Assembly: GCF_000934545.1 (NCBI RefSeq)
Contig: NZ_CP010554.1
Span: 2,170,001-2,234,000, forward strand
Length of the DNA stretch: 64,000 nt
Origin: Rugosibacter aromaticivorans
GTDB lineage: Bacteria; Pseudomonadota; Gammaproteobacteria; Burkholderiales; Rhodocyclaceae
Direction of reading: 5' to 3'
The translations under genes and the position numbers were made by a program. The notes under the pieces were generated by a model. That model searched no databases, was not told where the DNA came from, and saw only the letters and a program-made list of their open reading frames with translations. Below, piece after piece: positions 26,400 to 34,801 of the stretch. Within the stretch, counting starts at the first letter, position 1, and every line of letters begins with the position of its first letter.

Positions 26400-27580
26400 G
26401 CGGCCTCCAGTACTTTTGTCACGCCCGCAACATATGCTTCGATGGAAAAGTCGTCGCTGGCACGACGGCGACCGGCTACGCCAAAGACGTGTCTTTTTTC
26501 GGAGTTGCGCAATAAATCGGCAAGAAGTGCTACCAATGAATCAATGTCATCGTAGTCATAAAGATAACCTGTCTCGCCATGCACCACAACCTCACTGGAA
26601 CCCACAATCCGCGAGGCAATCACTGGCTTTTCAAGCAACATCGCTTCCAAAATTACCCGTGGCAACCCTTCATTTGACGAAGCCAGCGCAAACACGTCCA
26701 TCGCCGCAAGCCAAGGCAAGGGTTGCTTCTGAAAACCGGTAAAAGTGACCCGAGTGGCCAGTCCCAGTTCATCCGCCAGTTGCTGCAAAGCGGTCGCTTC
26801 CGGCCCTTCACCAACAATCAGCAAATGCGGCGTCAAATCTTGCGGAAGACGCGCCACTGCGTGCAGCAGATGGGCAACGGATTTGCGCTTGATCAAGGAA
26901 CCGATGGTGCCGATTACCGGCGTGTTCGACACTACGCCAGCCAAAGGTTGCGGCTCAGGGAATGGCTGGCGAGTATCGATGCCGTTATGCACCACATGGC
27001 ACAACTCGCGCCGCACACCTTGCCGTATCAGCGCATCGCGCACGCCGTGCGAGACACAAATCAGGGCGTGCGCGATGCGATTGATGATGTCACGCTCCAC
27101 AGTGTTGATGCGGGGCTCAATGCGGCAATGCTGTATCACCCGCACGCCGGTCAGCTCAGCCGCAAGATAACCTTCCAGATTGGAGGCAGGCTGATTGTTC
27201 ATATACAAAAGATCATAACCGCCGGTCCGCAGCAATTCGGCCAACGCACGCGCGCGCGGCCGGATACGCCAGGCGAGTTCAATCCTGAACACCGCCGCCA
27301 TACGCAACGGTTTGCGCCAGGGCAACAACCCGCGCGCCAACTCCTTGGCGAGTTTGGCCCACCACGGCTGGTGACGTGTGGGCAGGATGAGCAGCGGAAT
27401 ATCGATGGCTGCCAACGCCTCGCGCAGTGTCGAATCCCCATGCCGATAGTTGTGATAGAAACAAGCCGTCACCGCAAAGCGGGTGCGGTCGATACGCTTT
27501 AGCAACTCGATCATGCTGTTGGTGCCACCGCCCCATTCGTTGCCGGTATCGAGTAGCAAGATGCGCTTCGGAGCTCTCAT
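26396..27580 (-). CDS. Glycosyltransferase family 4 (GT-B)
   Basis: A 394-residue retaining GT-B enzyme. The N-terminal loop is LLDTGNEWGGGTNSMIELL. The C-terminal half contains the conserved GTIGSLIKRKSVAHLLHAV and the donor-binding E-x7-E motif in ASSNEGLPRVILEAMLLEKP. It probably adds a sugar to LPS core or O-antigen. It overlaps the acyltransferase gene by 4 bp and the next GT9 gene by 4 bp, so the block is translated as one operon. Confidence 0.9.
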   Translation of the reverse strand: MRAPKRILLLDTGNEWGGGTNSMIELLKRIDRTRFAVTACFYHNYRHGDSTLREALAAIDIPLLILPTRHQPWWAKLAKELARGLLPWRKPLRMAAVFRIELAWRIRPRARALAELLRTGGYDLLYMNNQPASNLEGYLAAELTGVRVIQHCRIEPRINTVERDIINRIAHALICVSHGVRDALIRQGVRRELCHVVHNGIDTRQPFPEPQPLAGVVSNTPVIGTIGSLIKRKSVAHLLHAVARLPQDLTPHLLIVGEGPEATALQQLADELGLATRVTFTGFQKQPLPWLAAMDVFALASSNEGLPRVILEAMLLEKPVIASRIVGSSEVVVHGETGYLYDYDDIDSLVALLADLLRNSEKRHVFGVAGRRRASDDFSIEAYVAGVTKVLEAA

Positions 27581-28122
27581 GTCGCATGCACAGTCGAGGG
27601 GGTTATCGGCGTGATCTGTTGCTTGGAAAAGTAAGTGTGATGGTCAGGAATATCACGGCTAACCACAGCACCAGCGGCAATGACAGCGCCATCCCCTATA
27701 TTGACACCGCGCAAGATGACTGCGTTAGCGCCAATCCAGACATTCTTGCCCACATGGATTTTTTTGTTGATGAAACCAGATTGACTGAGCGGCAAGGTCG
27801 GATGACGAAAATCGTGATCGTGATCGTAAAAACGAACACCTTCACCAATCAACGTGCCATCGTCAATGAAAATACTTTCTCGCGCATTAAATGACGTATA
27901 CGAATTCACAAACACGCACTGACCAAACATCAACGTGCCGCTGACATTGAAGGTAACAAAATTGCGCGCACAGAAACCGTAACCAAGAATGATTTGGGCA
28001 TGATCATTGCGTCGAAATATGCAGTACTTGCCGATCTCAAACGCCTCACCATCTACTGTCAACCCAAACCGATGCGCGAGATAGGCTTTCTTGAGACGAC
28101 GCTTTAACTGACCGAATTTCAT
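27577..28122 (-). CDS. Left-handed beta-helix (hexapeptide) acyltransferase
   Basis: A 181-residue acyltransferase of the maltose/galactoside acetyltransferase-like class. The hexapeptide repeats run through KKIHVGKNVWIGANAVILRG and VNIGDGAVIAAGAVVSRDIP, and the loop with FYDHDHDFRHP carries candidate catalytic histidines. It would O-acetylate or otherwise acylate a sugar of the LPS. The start codon directly follows the stop of the upstream GT9 gene (TAGATG). Confidence 0.88.
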   Translation of the reverse strand: MKFGQLKRRLKKAYLAHRFGLTVDGEAFEIGKYCIFRRNDHAQIILGYGFCARNFVTFNVSGTLMFGQCVFVNSYTSFNARESIFIDDGTLIGEGVRFYDHDHDFRHPTLPLSQSGFINKKIHVGKNVWIGANAVILRGVNIGDGAVIAAGAVVSRDIPDHHTYFSKQQITPITPSTVHAT

Positions 28123-29283
28123 CTACGAGCTACCTCCTGATGAGCGTTCAGGGCATGCTGTTGCTTGCTGCGCAAACTGACTCAACTGCTGCGTCACGGC
28201 TGCGGCAACTTCGTCTGATGGAATCTGCGCCATCCAGCGATCATTATCAGTCTTGGAGCGGACACCCGCTGGCGCTGGATGATGAATGACAATATGCCGC
28301 TCAAGATCATAAGCCGGGCCCGAAACATCCGGGCCCGAAACCGCAAACAAAGATACCGTGGGCGTGCCGACGGCAACTGCCACATGCAGCGTGCCTGTGT
28401 CACCCGTTACCAACACGGCGCAGCGGTGCACCAGCGCGGGCAGCATTTCAATCGATAACGCACCTGCGGCAACGATAGCCCCGGCACCAATACCCCTGGC
28501 AATTTCTTCGCAGCGCAACCGCTCGTGCGGCGCACCGGTGATCACAAAGCGATACGCAGGATGCACAGCCAGCAGCATTTTCGCCAGCGCAACGAAATGC
28601 GCCACCGGCCACATGCGCCCACGGCTAGACGCCCCAGCCTGTAAACCAATCACAATATCCGCCGCCATCACATCATGCTCTGCCAGCCAGCGCGTCACAA
28701 TCTCCCGAGTAGGATTCGGGATAGGCAAGTGCATGCGTGCTCCTTCGATCCGTGCGCCGACAAGCTGGGCAACTTTCAAACGCTGCATCATGCCATGTCC
28801 CATATCCAACCAACTCAAGCGCGGTGCTTGGTTACTCAACAAAAATGCAAACCGGCTGGTGTTAGGCAGCTTGAAAATAAAGCGCGCCCCGGCAAGATAG
28901 GCCAAGGGCGTTGCCTGTGGTTCGTTGCCATGCAGAATCAGCGCGATATCCGGATGAATGCGTCGCAGGGCCAGGAATGTCGAAAAAAAGTGGCTGTAGC
29001 CACCGTAGTAGGCAATGATGCCATCGAGGAAATCAGTTGGCTCAAAAAGTGGCACATAGTCGCGATGAATCAAGGCAGTAATATGTGCCGCAGGAAAATG
29101 CTCGCGCACCGCAACCATCGCCGCCGTAGATAACACTGTATCGCCCAGTGCCGTCGAAGACACCAGCAGGATGCGCTGCACGTTTTCCGGCTGATAGTCC
29201 GCCATTGTCCGCGCTCGGCGATCACCGCGAGCGAGCAACCGTGTGACCAGATAAAGCAGGGATTCGCGTAGATTAAGGCGCAA
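28123..29283 (-). CDS. Glycosyltransferase family 9 (heptosyltransferase-like)
   Basis: First gene of the minus-strand LPS block, 386 residues. The N-terminal motif is RILLVSSTALGDTVLSTAAM and the nucleotide-sugar motif is LVTGDTGTLHVAVAVGTPTV. It begins with TTG, since no ATG is present until residue 27 (MADYQPENVQ), which is an alternative start. The 194-bp gap to the divergent gene at 29478 would hold its promoter. Donor and acceptor are unknown. Confidence 0.85.
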   Translation of the reverse strand: MRLNLRESLLYLVTRLLARGDRRARTMADYQPENVQRILLVSSTALGDTVLSTAAMVAVREHFPAAHITALIHRDYVPLFEPTDFLDGIIAYYGGYSHFFSTFLALRRIHPDIALILHGNEPQATPLAYLAGARFIFKLPNTSRFAFLLSNQAPRLSWLDMGHGMMQRLKVAQLVGARIEGARMHLPIPNPTREIVTRWLAEHDVMAADIVIGLQAGASSRGRMWPVAHFVALAKMLLAVHPAYRFVITGAPHERLRCEEIARGIGAGAIVAAGALSIEMLPALVHRCAVLVTGDTGTLHVAVAVGTPTVSLFAVSGPDVSGPAYDLERHIVIHHPAPAGVRSKTDNDRWMAQIPSDEVAAAVTQQLSQFAQQATACPERSSGGSS

Positions 29284-29368
29284 TTATTTTCAGGCAGAAC
29301 AAGAATTTGAACATTAAAACAAAACATTCGTGGATAGTAGAATCCACACCCACTACCATCACGATGGC

Positions 29369-29384
29369 TGGCAGATTCGCTGCC
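29369..29384 (+). promoter_or_regulatory. Weak sigma-54-like -24/-12 match upstream of the methyltransferase-like gene
   Basis: TGGCAGATTCGCTGCC has GG and GC at the correct 12-bp spacing, about 95 bp upstream of the start at 29478. It lacks the longer sequence shared by the three PEP-CTERM-type boxes, and a match this short is expected by chance once or twice in the window. Confidence 0.25.
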
Positions 29385-29477
29385 TGAAGCTATTATAGCG
29401 GTGCACCTTGCTTGGCCCCAATATCCGGTCAAACAGGTTAACCCGTTTGGCGTGATTCTTTAACAGCAATACAAATT

Positions 29478-30212
29478 ATGGAAACATTACTTACCGGATT
29501 AATGCGTCTGCCGCTGCTAGGCAAGTTTTTTCGATCGGGCTTGCTCGCCCTGCAACGCAATACAGCCAACGCCATGAAACGCGTTGCCCGCAATGAGATC
29601 AGGCCGCGCGACTGGTCGAATGCCGAGCTGCGCAAATTTGCACCCCTGTTTGACGGCGCTGTGATCAATGTCAGCGGTTGGCGAGATGAAGACAAAACCG
29701 GTGGTCATTACCGGGATTATTTTCCTGCGGCGAAATCCTATGGCGTATCCAACTACAGGGGCGAGAGCGGTATTACCGGCACTGCAAATGAAGTATTCAT
29801 CGATCTTGAGGATGAACTACCGCCGGAACTTGCGGGCCAGTACCAGGTTGCCTTCAACCACACCGTACTGGAGCATGTCTTCGATATCAAAAAGGCCATC
29901 GCCAATATCTGCGCCCTGAGTCACGACACGGTTATTCTGGTAACACCGTTCCTGCAACAAGTGCATTACATCGAAGGCTCGTTTGGCGACTGGTGGCGAC
30001 CCACACCAATGTGCATTGAGCGGTTGCTGGAAGAACAGGGGTTTCAGGTGATCTATCAAAGCAGCAACGATAATCCCTGGTATGTCGTTTACGTAGTCAC
30101 TATTGCCTGCCGCGATCCGGAAAAATATCGCCAGCGACTGACGTTCTCGAAAGCCGCAAAAGATACCGGCATTATCCATTTCGGCCTTGCTGAATCAGAC
30201 ACACTGAATTAA
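29478..30212 (+). CDS. Methyltransferase-like protein
   Basis: A 244-residue protein related to class I SAM methyltransferases of the Methyltransf_11 type. The post-motif segment QVAFNHTVLEHVFDIKKAIA is recognisable, and the C-terminal part (LLEEQGFQVIYQSSNDN) fits the fold. The usual glycine-rich motif I is replaced by FDGAVINVSGWRDEDKTGGH, which lacks the GxGxG pattern, so SAM binding is uncertain. It is monocistronic on the plus strand, divergent from the LPS block, and may act on a glycan. Confidence 0.55.
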   Translation: METLLTGLMRLPLLGKFFRSGLLALQRNTANAMKRVARNEIRPRDWSNAELRKFAPLFDGAVINVSGWRDEDKTGGHYRDYFPAAKSYGVSNYRGESGITGTANEVFIDLEDELPPELAGQYQVAFNHTVLEHVFDIKKAIANICALSHDTVILVTPFLQQVHYIEGSFGDWWRPTPMCIERLLEEQGFQVIYQSSNDNPWYVVYVVTIACRDPEKYRQRLTFSKAAKDTGIIHFGLAESDTLN

Positions 30213-30218
30213 GCGGCC

Positions 30219-30248
30219 ACCGTCTCATCAACACCGACTTTTCAGCCG
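30219..30248 (+). repeat. DR1 dispersed repeat, diverged intergenic copy
   Basis: ACCGTCTCATCAACACCGAC followed by TTTT, with two substitutions in the core. It lies between the 3' ends of two convergent genes and overlaps the last codons of the SGNH-like pseudogene. Confidence 0.6.
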
Positions 30249-31020
30249 TTCAGCGCAGACGTTTCAAGCAATTTGGCGCACCCAAATGGCGCTATCATGG
30301 CTTGTGACTGATGATGATCAATTCGGTCGCGAATCACGAACGCCTGATTCACCAAGCCGGTTTTTTCATCCAGGGTTTCTTGCGTCATATCGAGATAATC
30401 CAGCCCGGCGTCTTTAGCTAACACCTGTAGTTGCTGGTTGAACGCTAAAGCCAGCGCTGTTCTTTGTCGCTGATCAGCACTCGCGTTGCGTCGCAAGGGC
30501 TCGAGTTGAAACGTTTGTTGCTCATCACTGACCGTGGGCAAAATGCTGCCGAATAAAACAATCCTTGATTTTCCGTTGGACTGCAAATAATCAATCAGCC
30601 GCTGATACCCGCGTATCGCTTGCGGAATCAGCTCAGCTGCAGCGACACCCCGCTTCTGGGCAACAGCCCATAAGGTCACACTGCAATCCACTTCGCCCAG
30701 CTGATGCCTATCACATCAAAAGTCGGGTAGCGTTCGATGGCTTGTGAGAATTTAAGAAATGATCGAGTCGATGATTGATCATTATTCAACCCATAGGCCG
30801 TTGCGCCGCCCACCACTTCGCAATTGATATAGTGCGGCGAGAGCAACTCATTATCGTGAATGTATTCAAGCACTCCGCCGTGAGAATCACACAGGATGAG
30901 CATCTTTTTCCCGCCATGTATTCGGCATTTAAGCTTGGCCAGCCGTTTTCGTGTCGACTTAAGGAATTTGTTCAAAATCGTACCTTTTCCAATGAATGGG
31001 TTGTCGTTCTCTGGATGCAA
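30242..31020 (-). pseudogene. SGNH/GDSL-like protein gene broken by a one-base frameshift
   Basis: Two minus-strand frames form one protein. The first (31020 to about 30700) contains MLILCDSHGGVLEYIHD, an SGNH-type block, and runs to FDVIGIS. The next (about 30705 to 30242) continues as LGEVDCSVTLWAVAQKRGVA and ends near the C-terminal histidine region. Shifting one base near 30699-30705 joins them smoothly (GIS-LGEVDCSV). A single deleted base or a sequencing error explains it. The intact protein would be about 255 residues, possibly a sugar-modifying esterase or a related enzyme. Confidence 0.65.
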
Positions 31021-31050
31021 CCAATCTCAAAGCTTGTGCAGTGCCCCGCA

Positions 31051-31080
31051 CGCCGTCTGGCCATCGCCGACTTTATATAA
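31051..31080 (+). repeat. DR1 dispersed repeat upstream of prsK
   Basis: CGCCGTCTGGCCATCGCCGA followed by CTTTA. Its left half is the same as in the copy at 60928-60956 (GCCGTCTGGCCA), and there is one mismatch in the core. It is 120 bp before the prsK start. Confidence 0.65.
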
Positions 31081-31200
31081 ACATAGCTTGCCAGGATTTT
31101 AGCGGTATCTCATACATGCGAAGTGACTTAATGACCGCCAAACCGCAACCCGTTCCGCATGAATTAAGACCATGTCATGCGGTGTACAATGGGCCGCATC

Positions 31201-33315
31201 ATGAATAGCGAGCTATCACTCCTTGCCTTATGGGGCTACGGGCTGGCCACTCTGGGCTACATTGCCTTGACTGTGCACCTGGTGCACCTACGCCGCACAA
31301 CAGCACCGAATCGCACTAATCATGTACTGATATCTGCTGTCGCACTTTCCGCCCTATGGGCAGCCACAGGCGCCATCGTTCATCTGCTTAATTGGCGCGA
31401 GCTGCAACCCCTTCATGAAGCGTTGGACGCGTTACGCTACGGGGCTTGGTTCATGTTGTTAACCCTGCTGCTGTCGCCCTCACCGACCGATCGCAGCCCG
31501 CCTCCACAATGGCGTCCATCCCGCTTGATTTTCATCGGCGGTACCCTCATTTTCATCGGCTTGTTTTGTCAAAGCCTCAGGCTCATTGATCCGCTTTCTC
31601 CCGTTGCTGAACACGCTGCACATTACGCCGGGCTCGCGCTGGTTGTATTTGGCATTGTGCTTGTCGAACAGTTGTATAGAAACACGACTGAAGATTCGCG
31701 ATGGAACATCAAGCCGTTGGCCATCGGGCTGGTGGCCATTTTCTTGTTTGACCTTTATTACTATTCGACGGCAGTCATGTTCAAACAGATAGACGAAGAT
31801 GCTTTCGCCATTCGTGGATTTGCCTATGTGTTCATCATTCCCCTTTTGATTCTTACGGTTTACCGCACCCGCGCTCGCCCGCTGAACGTCACACTGTCCA
31901 AAACAGCCGTATTTCAGACAACCACTCTAGCGCTCGTTGGCCTGTATCTTCTGGCCACCTCTGCGGCCGGCTATTACGTACGCTATCTCGGGGGCAGCTG
32001 GGGTGGCGCTTTGCAGATGGTCGTCTTGTTTGCTGCCTTGCTTTTGCTCATGCTGCTCGGGCTTTCCGGGTCGATGCGCGCTCGCCTCAAAGTGCTGATC
32101 GGAAAAAATTTCTTCCGTTATCGATATGACTACCGGGAAGAATGGCTGAAATTTACCAATGCCTTGTGTGCCGAAAACAGCGTGCTGCAGCTAGGACAGC
32201 AGGTGATCCGTGGTCTGGGCAATATGGTCGAAAGCCCTGCCGGCTCGTTGTGGACGAAAGACGCTTCAGGGCATAAATTTATTCAAAGCGCACGGTGGAA
32301 TTTTCCGGTATCCGACATTACTGAACCCAGTAACAGTCCGATGATCACCTCACTAGATGCCTCAGGATGGGTGTTAAGCCTGGAAGAGTTTCGCTCCCGC
32401 CCAGGGCGTTATGGCAGCTTAACGCTCCCCCCGTGGCTACTTGAAGTGCCCAATGCCTGGCTAGTGATTCCATTACGTACATCAGCCGGCATGGTGGGGT
32501 TTGTCCTTCTGACCACATCACGAACACCCATAGACCTCAACTGGGAAGTTAATGATCTGCTTAAAACAGCCGGCCGCCAGGCAGCAACTTTTCTCGCCCA
32601 GATGCAAGCCACCGAAGCCCTGCTTGAGTCTCGCAAGTTTGACTCATTCAATCGCATGTCGGCTTTTGTTGTGCACGACCTGAAAAATATCCTGACACAG
32701 CTTTCGCTCATGGTACGCAATGCCGAACGGCATGCTGACAATGTTGAATTCCAAAAAGATATGCTGTTAACGGTTCGTCACGCGGTCGACCGGATGCGCC
32801 AGTTGATGCTCCAGTTACGTGAAGGCGCAACGCCCGCGGATGGCTTCAGCGGAGTCAGTCTGGATGAGATCGCTCGTCGGGTACAAAAATCAAAGTCAGG
32901 CGCATTGCCTGCGGTTGATCTCAAAATTCATGATGCTGTCTCTATCCGCGGGCATGAGGAACGGATTGAGCGGGTGATCGGCCACTTGGTTCAAAATGCG
33001 CTTGATGCGACTCCCACCGAGGGAAAGGTCTGGATGGCTGTGCGGCGTGAGGCAGGCATGGCGCAAATCGAAGTAGGCGACACGGGGCAAGGCATGTCGG
33101 CAGACTTCATTCGCGAACGCCTCTTCAAACCCTTTCAAACAACCAAGCAGGGAGGCATGGGCATAGGCGCTTATGAAAGCCGACAATACATACAGGAATT
33201 GGGTGGGGAAATTCATGTCGAAAGCGAAGAAAATGTCGGCACCTGTTTTCGCGTCAGGCTACCATTGCTTGAAATCCAAACAACATCCGACTTGCAGCAA
33301 CCGGAGATGAAATGA
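31201..33315 (+). CDS. prsK: PEP-CTERM system histidine kinase PrsK
   Basis: The 704-residue sensor (starting MNSELSLLALWGYGL) has an N-terminal membrane domain of about eight helices (to about residue 300), a GAF-like region (about 310-480) and a kinase core. The phosphoacceptor histidine is in SAFVVHDLKNILTQL near 490, and the ATPase motifs are VIGHLVQNALDATP (N box), VGDTGQGMS and GGMGIGAYESRQY. This architecture and the overlap with prsR are those of the PrsK/PrsR pair that controls exosortase A/PEP-CTERM loci. The signal sensed is unknown. Confidence 0.92.
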   Translation: MNSELSLLALWGYGLATLGYIALTVHLVHLRRTTAPNRTNHVLISAVALSALWAATGAIVHLLNWRELQPLHEALDALRYGAWFMLLTLLLSPSPTDRSPPPQWRPSRLIFIGGTLIFIGLFCQSLRLIDPLSPVAEHAAHYAGLALVVFGIVLVEQLYRNTTEDSRWNIKPLAIGLVAIFLFDLYYYSTAVMFKQIDEDAFAIRGFAYVFIIPLLILTVYRTRARPLNVTLSKTAVFQTTTLALVGLYLLATSAAGYYVRYLGGSWGGALQMVVLFAALLLLMLLGLSGSMRARLKVLIGKNFFRYRYDYREEWLKFTNALCAENSVLQLGQQVIRGLGNMVESPAGSLWTKDASGHKFIQSARWNFPVSDITEPSNSPMITSLDASGWVLSLEEFRSRPGRYGSLTLPPWLLEVPNAWLVIPLRTSAGMVGFVLLTTSRTPIDLNWEVNDLLKTAGRQAATFLAQMQATEALLESRKFDSFNRMSAFVVHDLKNILTQLSLMVRNAERHADNVEFQKDMLLTVRHAVDRMRQLMLQLREGATPADGFSGVSLDEIARRVQKSKSGALPAVDLKIHDAVSIRGHEERIERVIGHLVQNALDATPTEGKVWMAVRREAGMAQIEVGDTGQGMSADFIRERLFKPFQTTKQGGMGIGAYESRQYIQELGGEIHVESEENVGTCFRVRLPLLEIQTTSDLQQPEMK

Positions 33316-34673
33316 CCACCGAAAAGTTGCGCCAATTGCTGGTTGTAGAAGACGACCCTGCATTACAAAAACAGATACGCTGGTCGTTTGACCAGTACAA
33401 CGTGCTTCTTGCTGGCGACCGCGAAAGCGCCTTGTCGCAAATTCGTCGCCACACTCCGGCGGTTGTCACTATGGATCTTGGTTTGCCGCCCGACGCAGAT
33501 TCAGTCTCCGAGGGCTTCAAGCTGCTGGAACAAATCATGGCTACCGCCCCGGATACAAAAATCATTGTCCTGACAGGACAAAATGAACAGGCCAATGCTT
33601 TACGTGCCATTGCTCTGGGTGCTTATGATTTTTTCGTCAAGCCTTTTGATCCGGAAATACTTAACTTAACTGTCGAGCGCGCTTTCCGGTTTTACGATTT
33701 GCAGCAAGAAAATCGCCGCCTGCAAGCGATGCAGCAACCCGATGTCTTGGGTACGCTTATCACGCGCGACCCTGAAATGCTGCGCATTTGCCGCACGATA
33801 GAAAAAGTGGCGCCCACCAGTGCCACAGTCTTGCTGTTGGGGGAAAGCGGGACAGGCAAAGAGCTGCTTGCTCGCGGTGTACACAACGCATCCCCCCGGC
33901 GCGACACCCGGTTCATCGCGATCAATTGCGCAGCGATTCCCGAGAATCTGCTTGAAAGCGAGCTGTTCGGCTATGAAAAAGGAGCCTTCTCCGGCGCGGC
34001 AAAAACCACGCTGGGAAAGATCGAGATGGCGAACAAGGGCACGCTGATGCTGGATGAAATTGGCGATCTGCCCTTGGCGCTGCAATCCAAACTACTGCGC
34101 TTCTTGCAAGAGCGGGTCATTGAGAGGGTTGGCGGGCGACAGGAAATCCCCATCGATGTGCGCGTCGTTTGTGCAACTCACCAGGATTTAAAAACCTTAA
34201 TTCGCGAAGGCCGCTTCCGCGAGGACCTTTATTATCGCCTGGCTGAAATCGTCATCATGATTCCCCCGCTCAGAGATCGTATCGGCGATGCTGCACTGCT
34301 TGCCCATGCGCTCGTCCGTCGGTTTGCCAGTGAACAAAATCGCAGTTCACTTTCTCTGAGTGAAGAGGCGGTACACGCTATATCCGCCTACCCTTGGCCC
34401 GGCAATGTGCGCGAACTTGAAAACTGTCTCAAACGCGCAACCATCATGGCAGAAGGCAACAGCCTATCAGTGCAGGATGTAGGCCTTGATGATGCCTTTG
34501 AAGAAAACGCAATGCCGCTTGATCTGCGCACAATACGAGACACAGCCGAACGAAAAGCCATCATCGCTGCCGTCAGTCGAAGTAACGGCAATCTCGCACG
34601 AGCGGCCGATTTGCTTGGCATCAGCCGCCCAACTCTGTATGATTTGATGCATAAATTCGGGCTGAAGACGTAA
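33312..34673 (+). CDS. prsR: PEP-CTERM-box response regulator PrsR (sigma-54 activator)
   Basis: A 453-residue NtrC-family regulator. The receiver domain (about 5-130) has the phospho-aspartate in VVTMDLGLPPDAD. The AAA+ domain has Walker A LLGESGTGKELLARG, the sigma-54 contact motif GAFSGA (a common variant of GAFTGA) and Walker B GTLMLDEIGDLP. The C-terminal Fis-type helix-turn-helix is NLARAADLLGISRPTLYDLM. It overlaps prsK by 4 bp. It should activate sigma-54 promoters such as those at 42372, 50138 and 59676. Confidence 0.95.
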   Translation: MTTEKLRQLLVVEDDPALQKQIRWSFDQYNVLLAGDRESALSQIRRHTPAVVTMDLGLPPDADSVSEGFKLLEQIMATAPDTKIIVLTGQNEQANALRAIALGAYDFFVKPFDPEILNLTVERAFRFYDLQQENRRLQAMQQPDVLGTLITRDPEMLRICRTIEKVAPTSATVLLLGESGTGKELLARGVHNASPRRDTRFIAINCAAIPENLLESELFGYEKGAFSGAAKTTLGKIEMANKGTLMLDEIGDLPLALQSKLLRFLQERVIERVGGRQEIPIDVRVVCATHQDLKTLIREGRFREDLYYRLAEIVIMIPPLRDRIGDAALLAHALVRRFASEQNRSSLSLSEEAVHAISAYPWPGNVRELENCLKRATIMAEGNSLSVQDVGLDDAFEENAMPLDLRTIRDTAERKAIIAAVSRSNGNLARAADLLGISRPTLYDLMHKFGLKT

Positions 34674-34731
34674 TCGTCTGTACAGATAACCCGCTATCAC
34701 GCTTTAGCCTGGAAATCAAAGCTAGGCCTCA

Positions 34732-34747
34732 TGGGAGCCTGCTCGCT
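34732..34747 (+). promoter_or_regulatory. Possible sigma-54 promoter of prsT (weak)
   Basis: TGGGAGCCTGCTCGCT has GG and GC at -24/-12 spacing and lies 55 bp before the prsT start, but the TGGCA core is not conserved. Confidence 0.25.
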
Positions 34748-34801
34748 TCAGAACGTTTTTACCATCCGCAACAAACCGTTGAACAAAGGTTAACTACTGA
34801 T

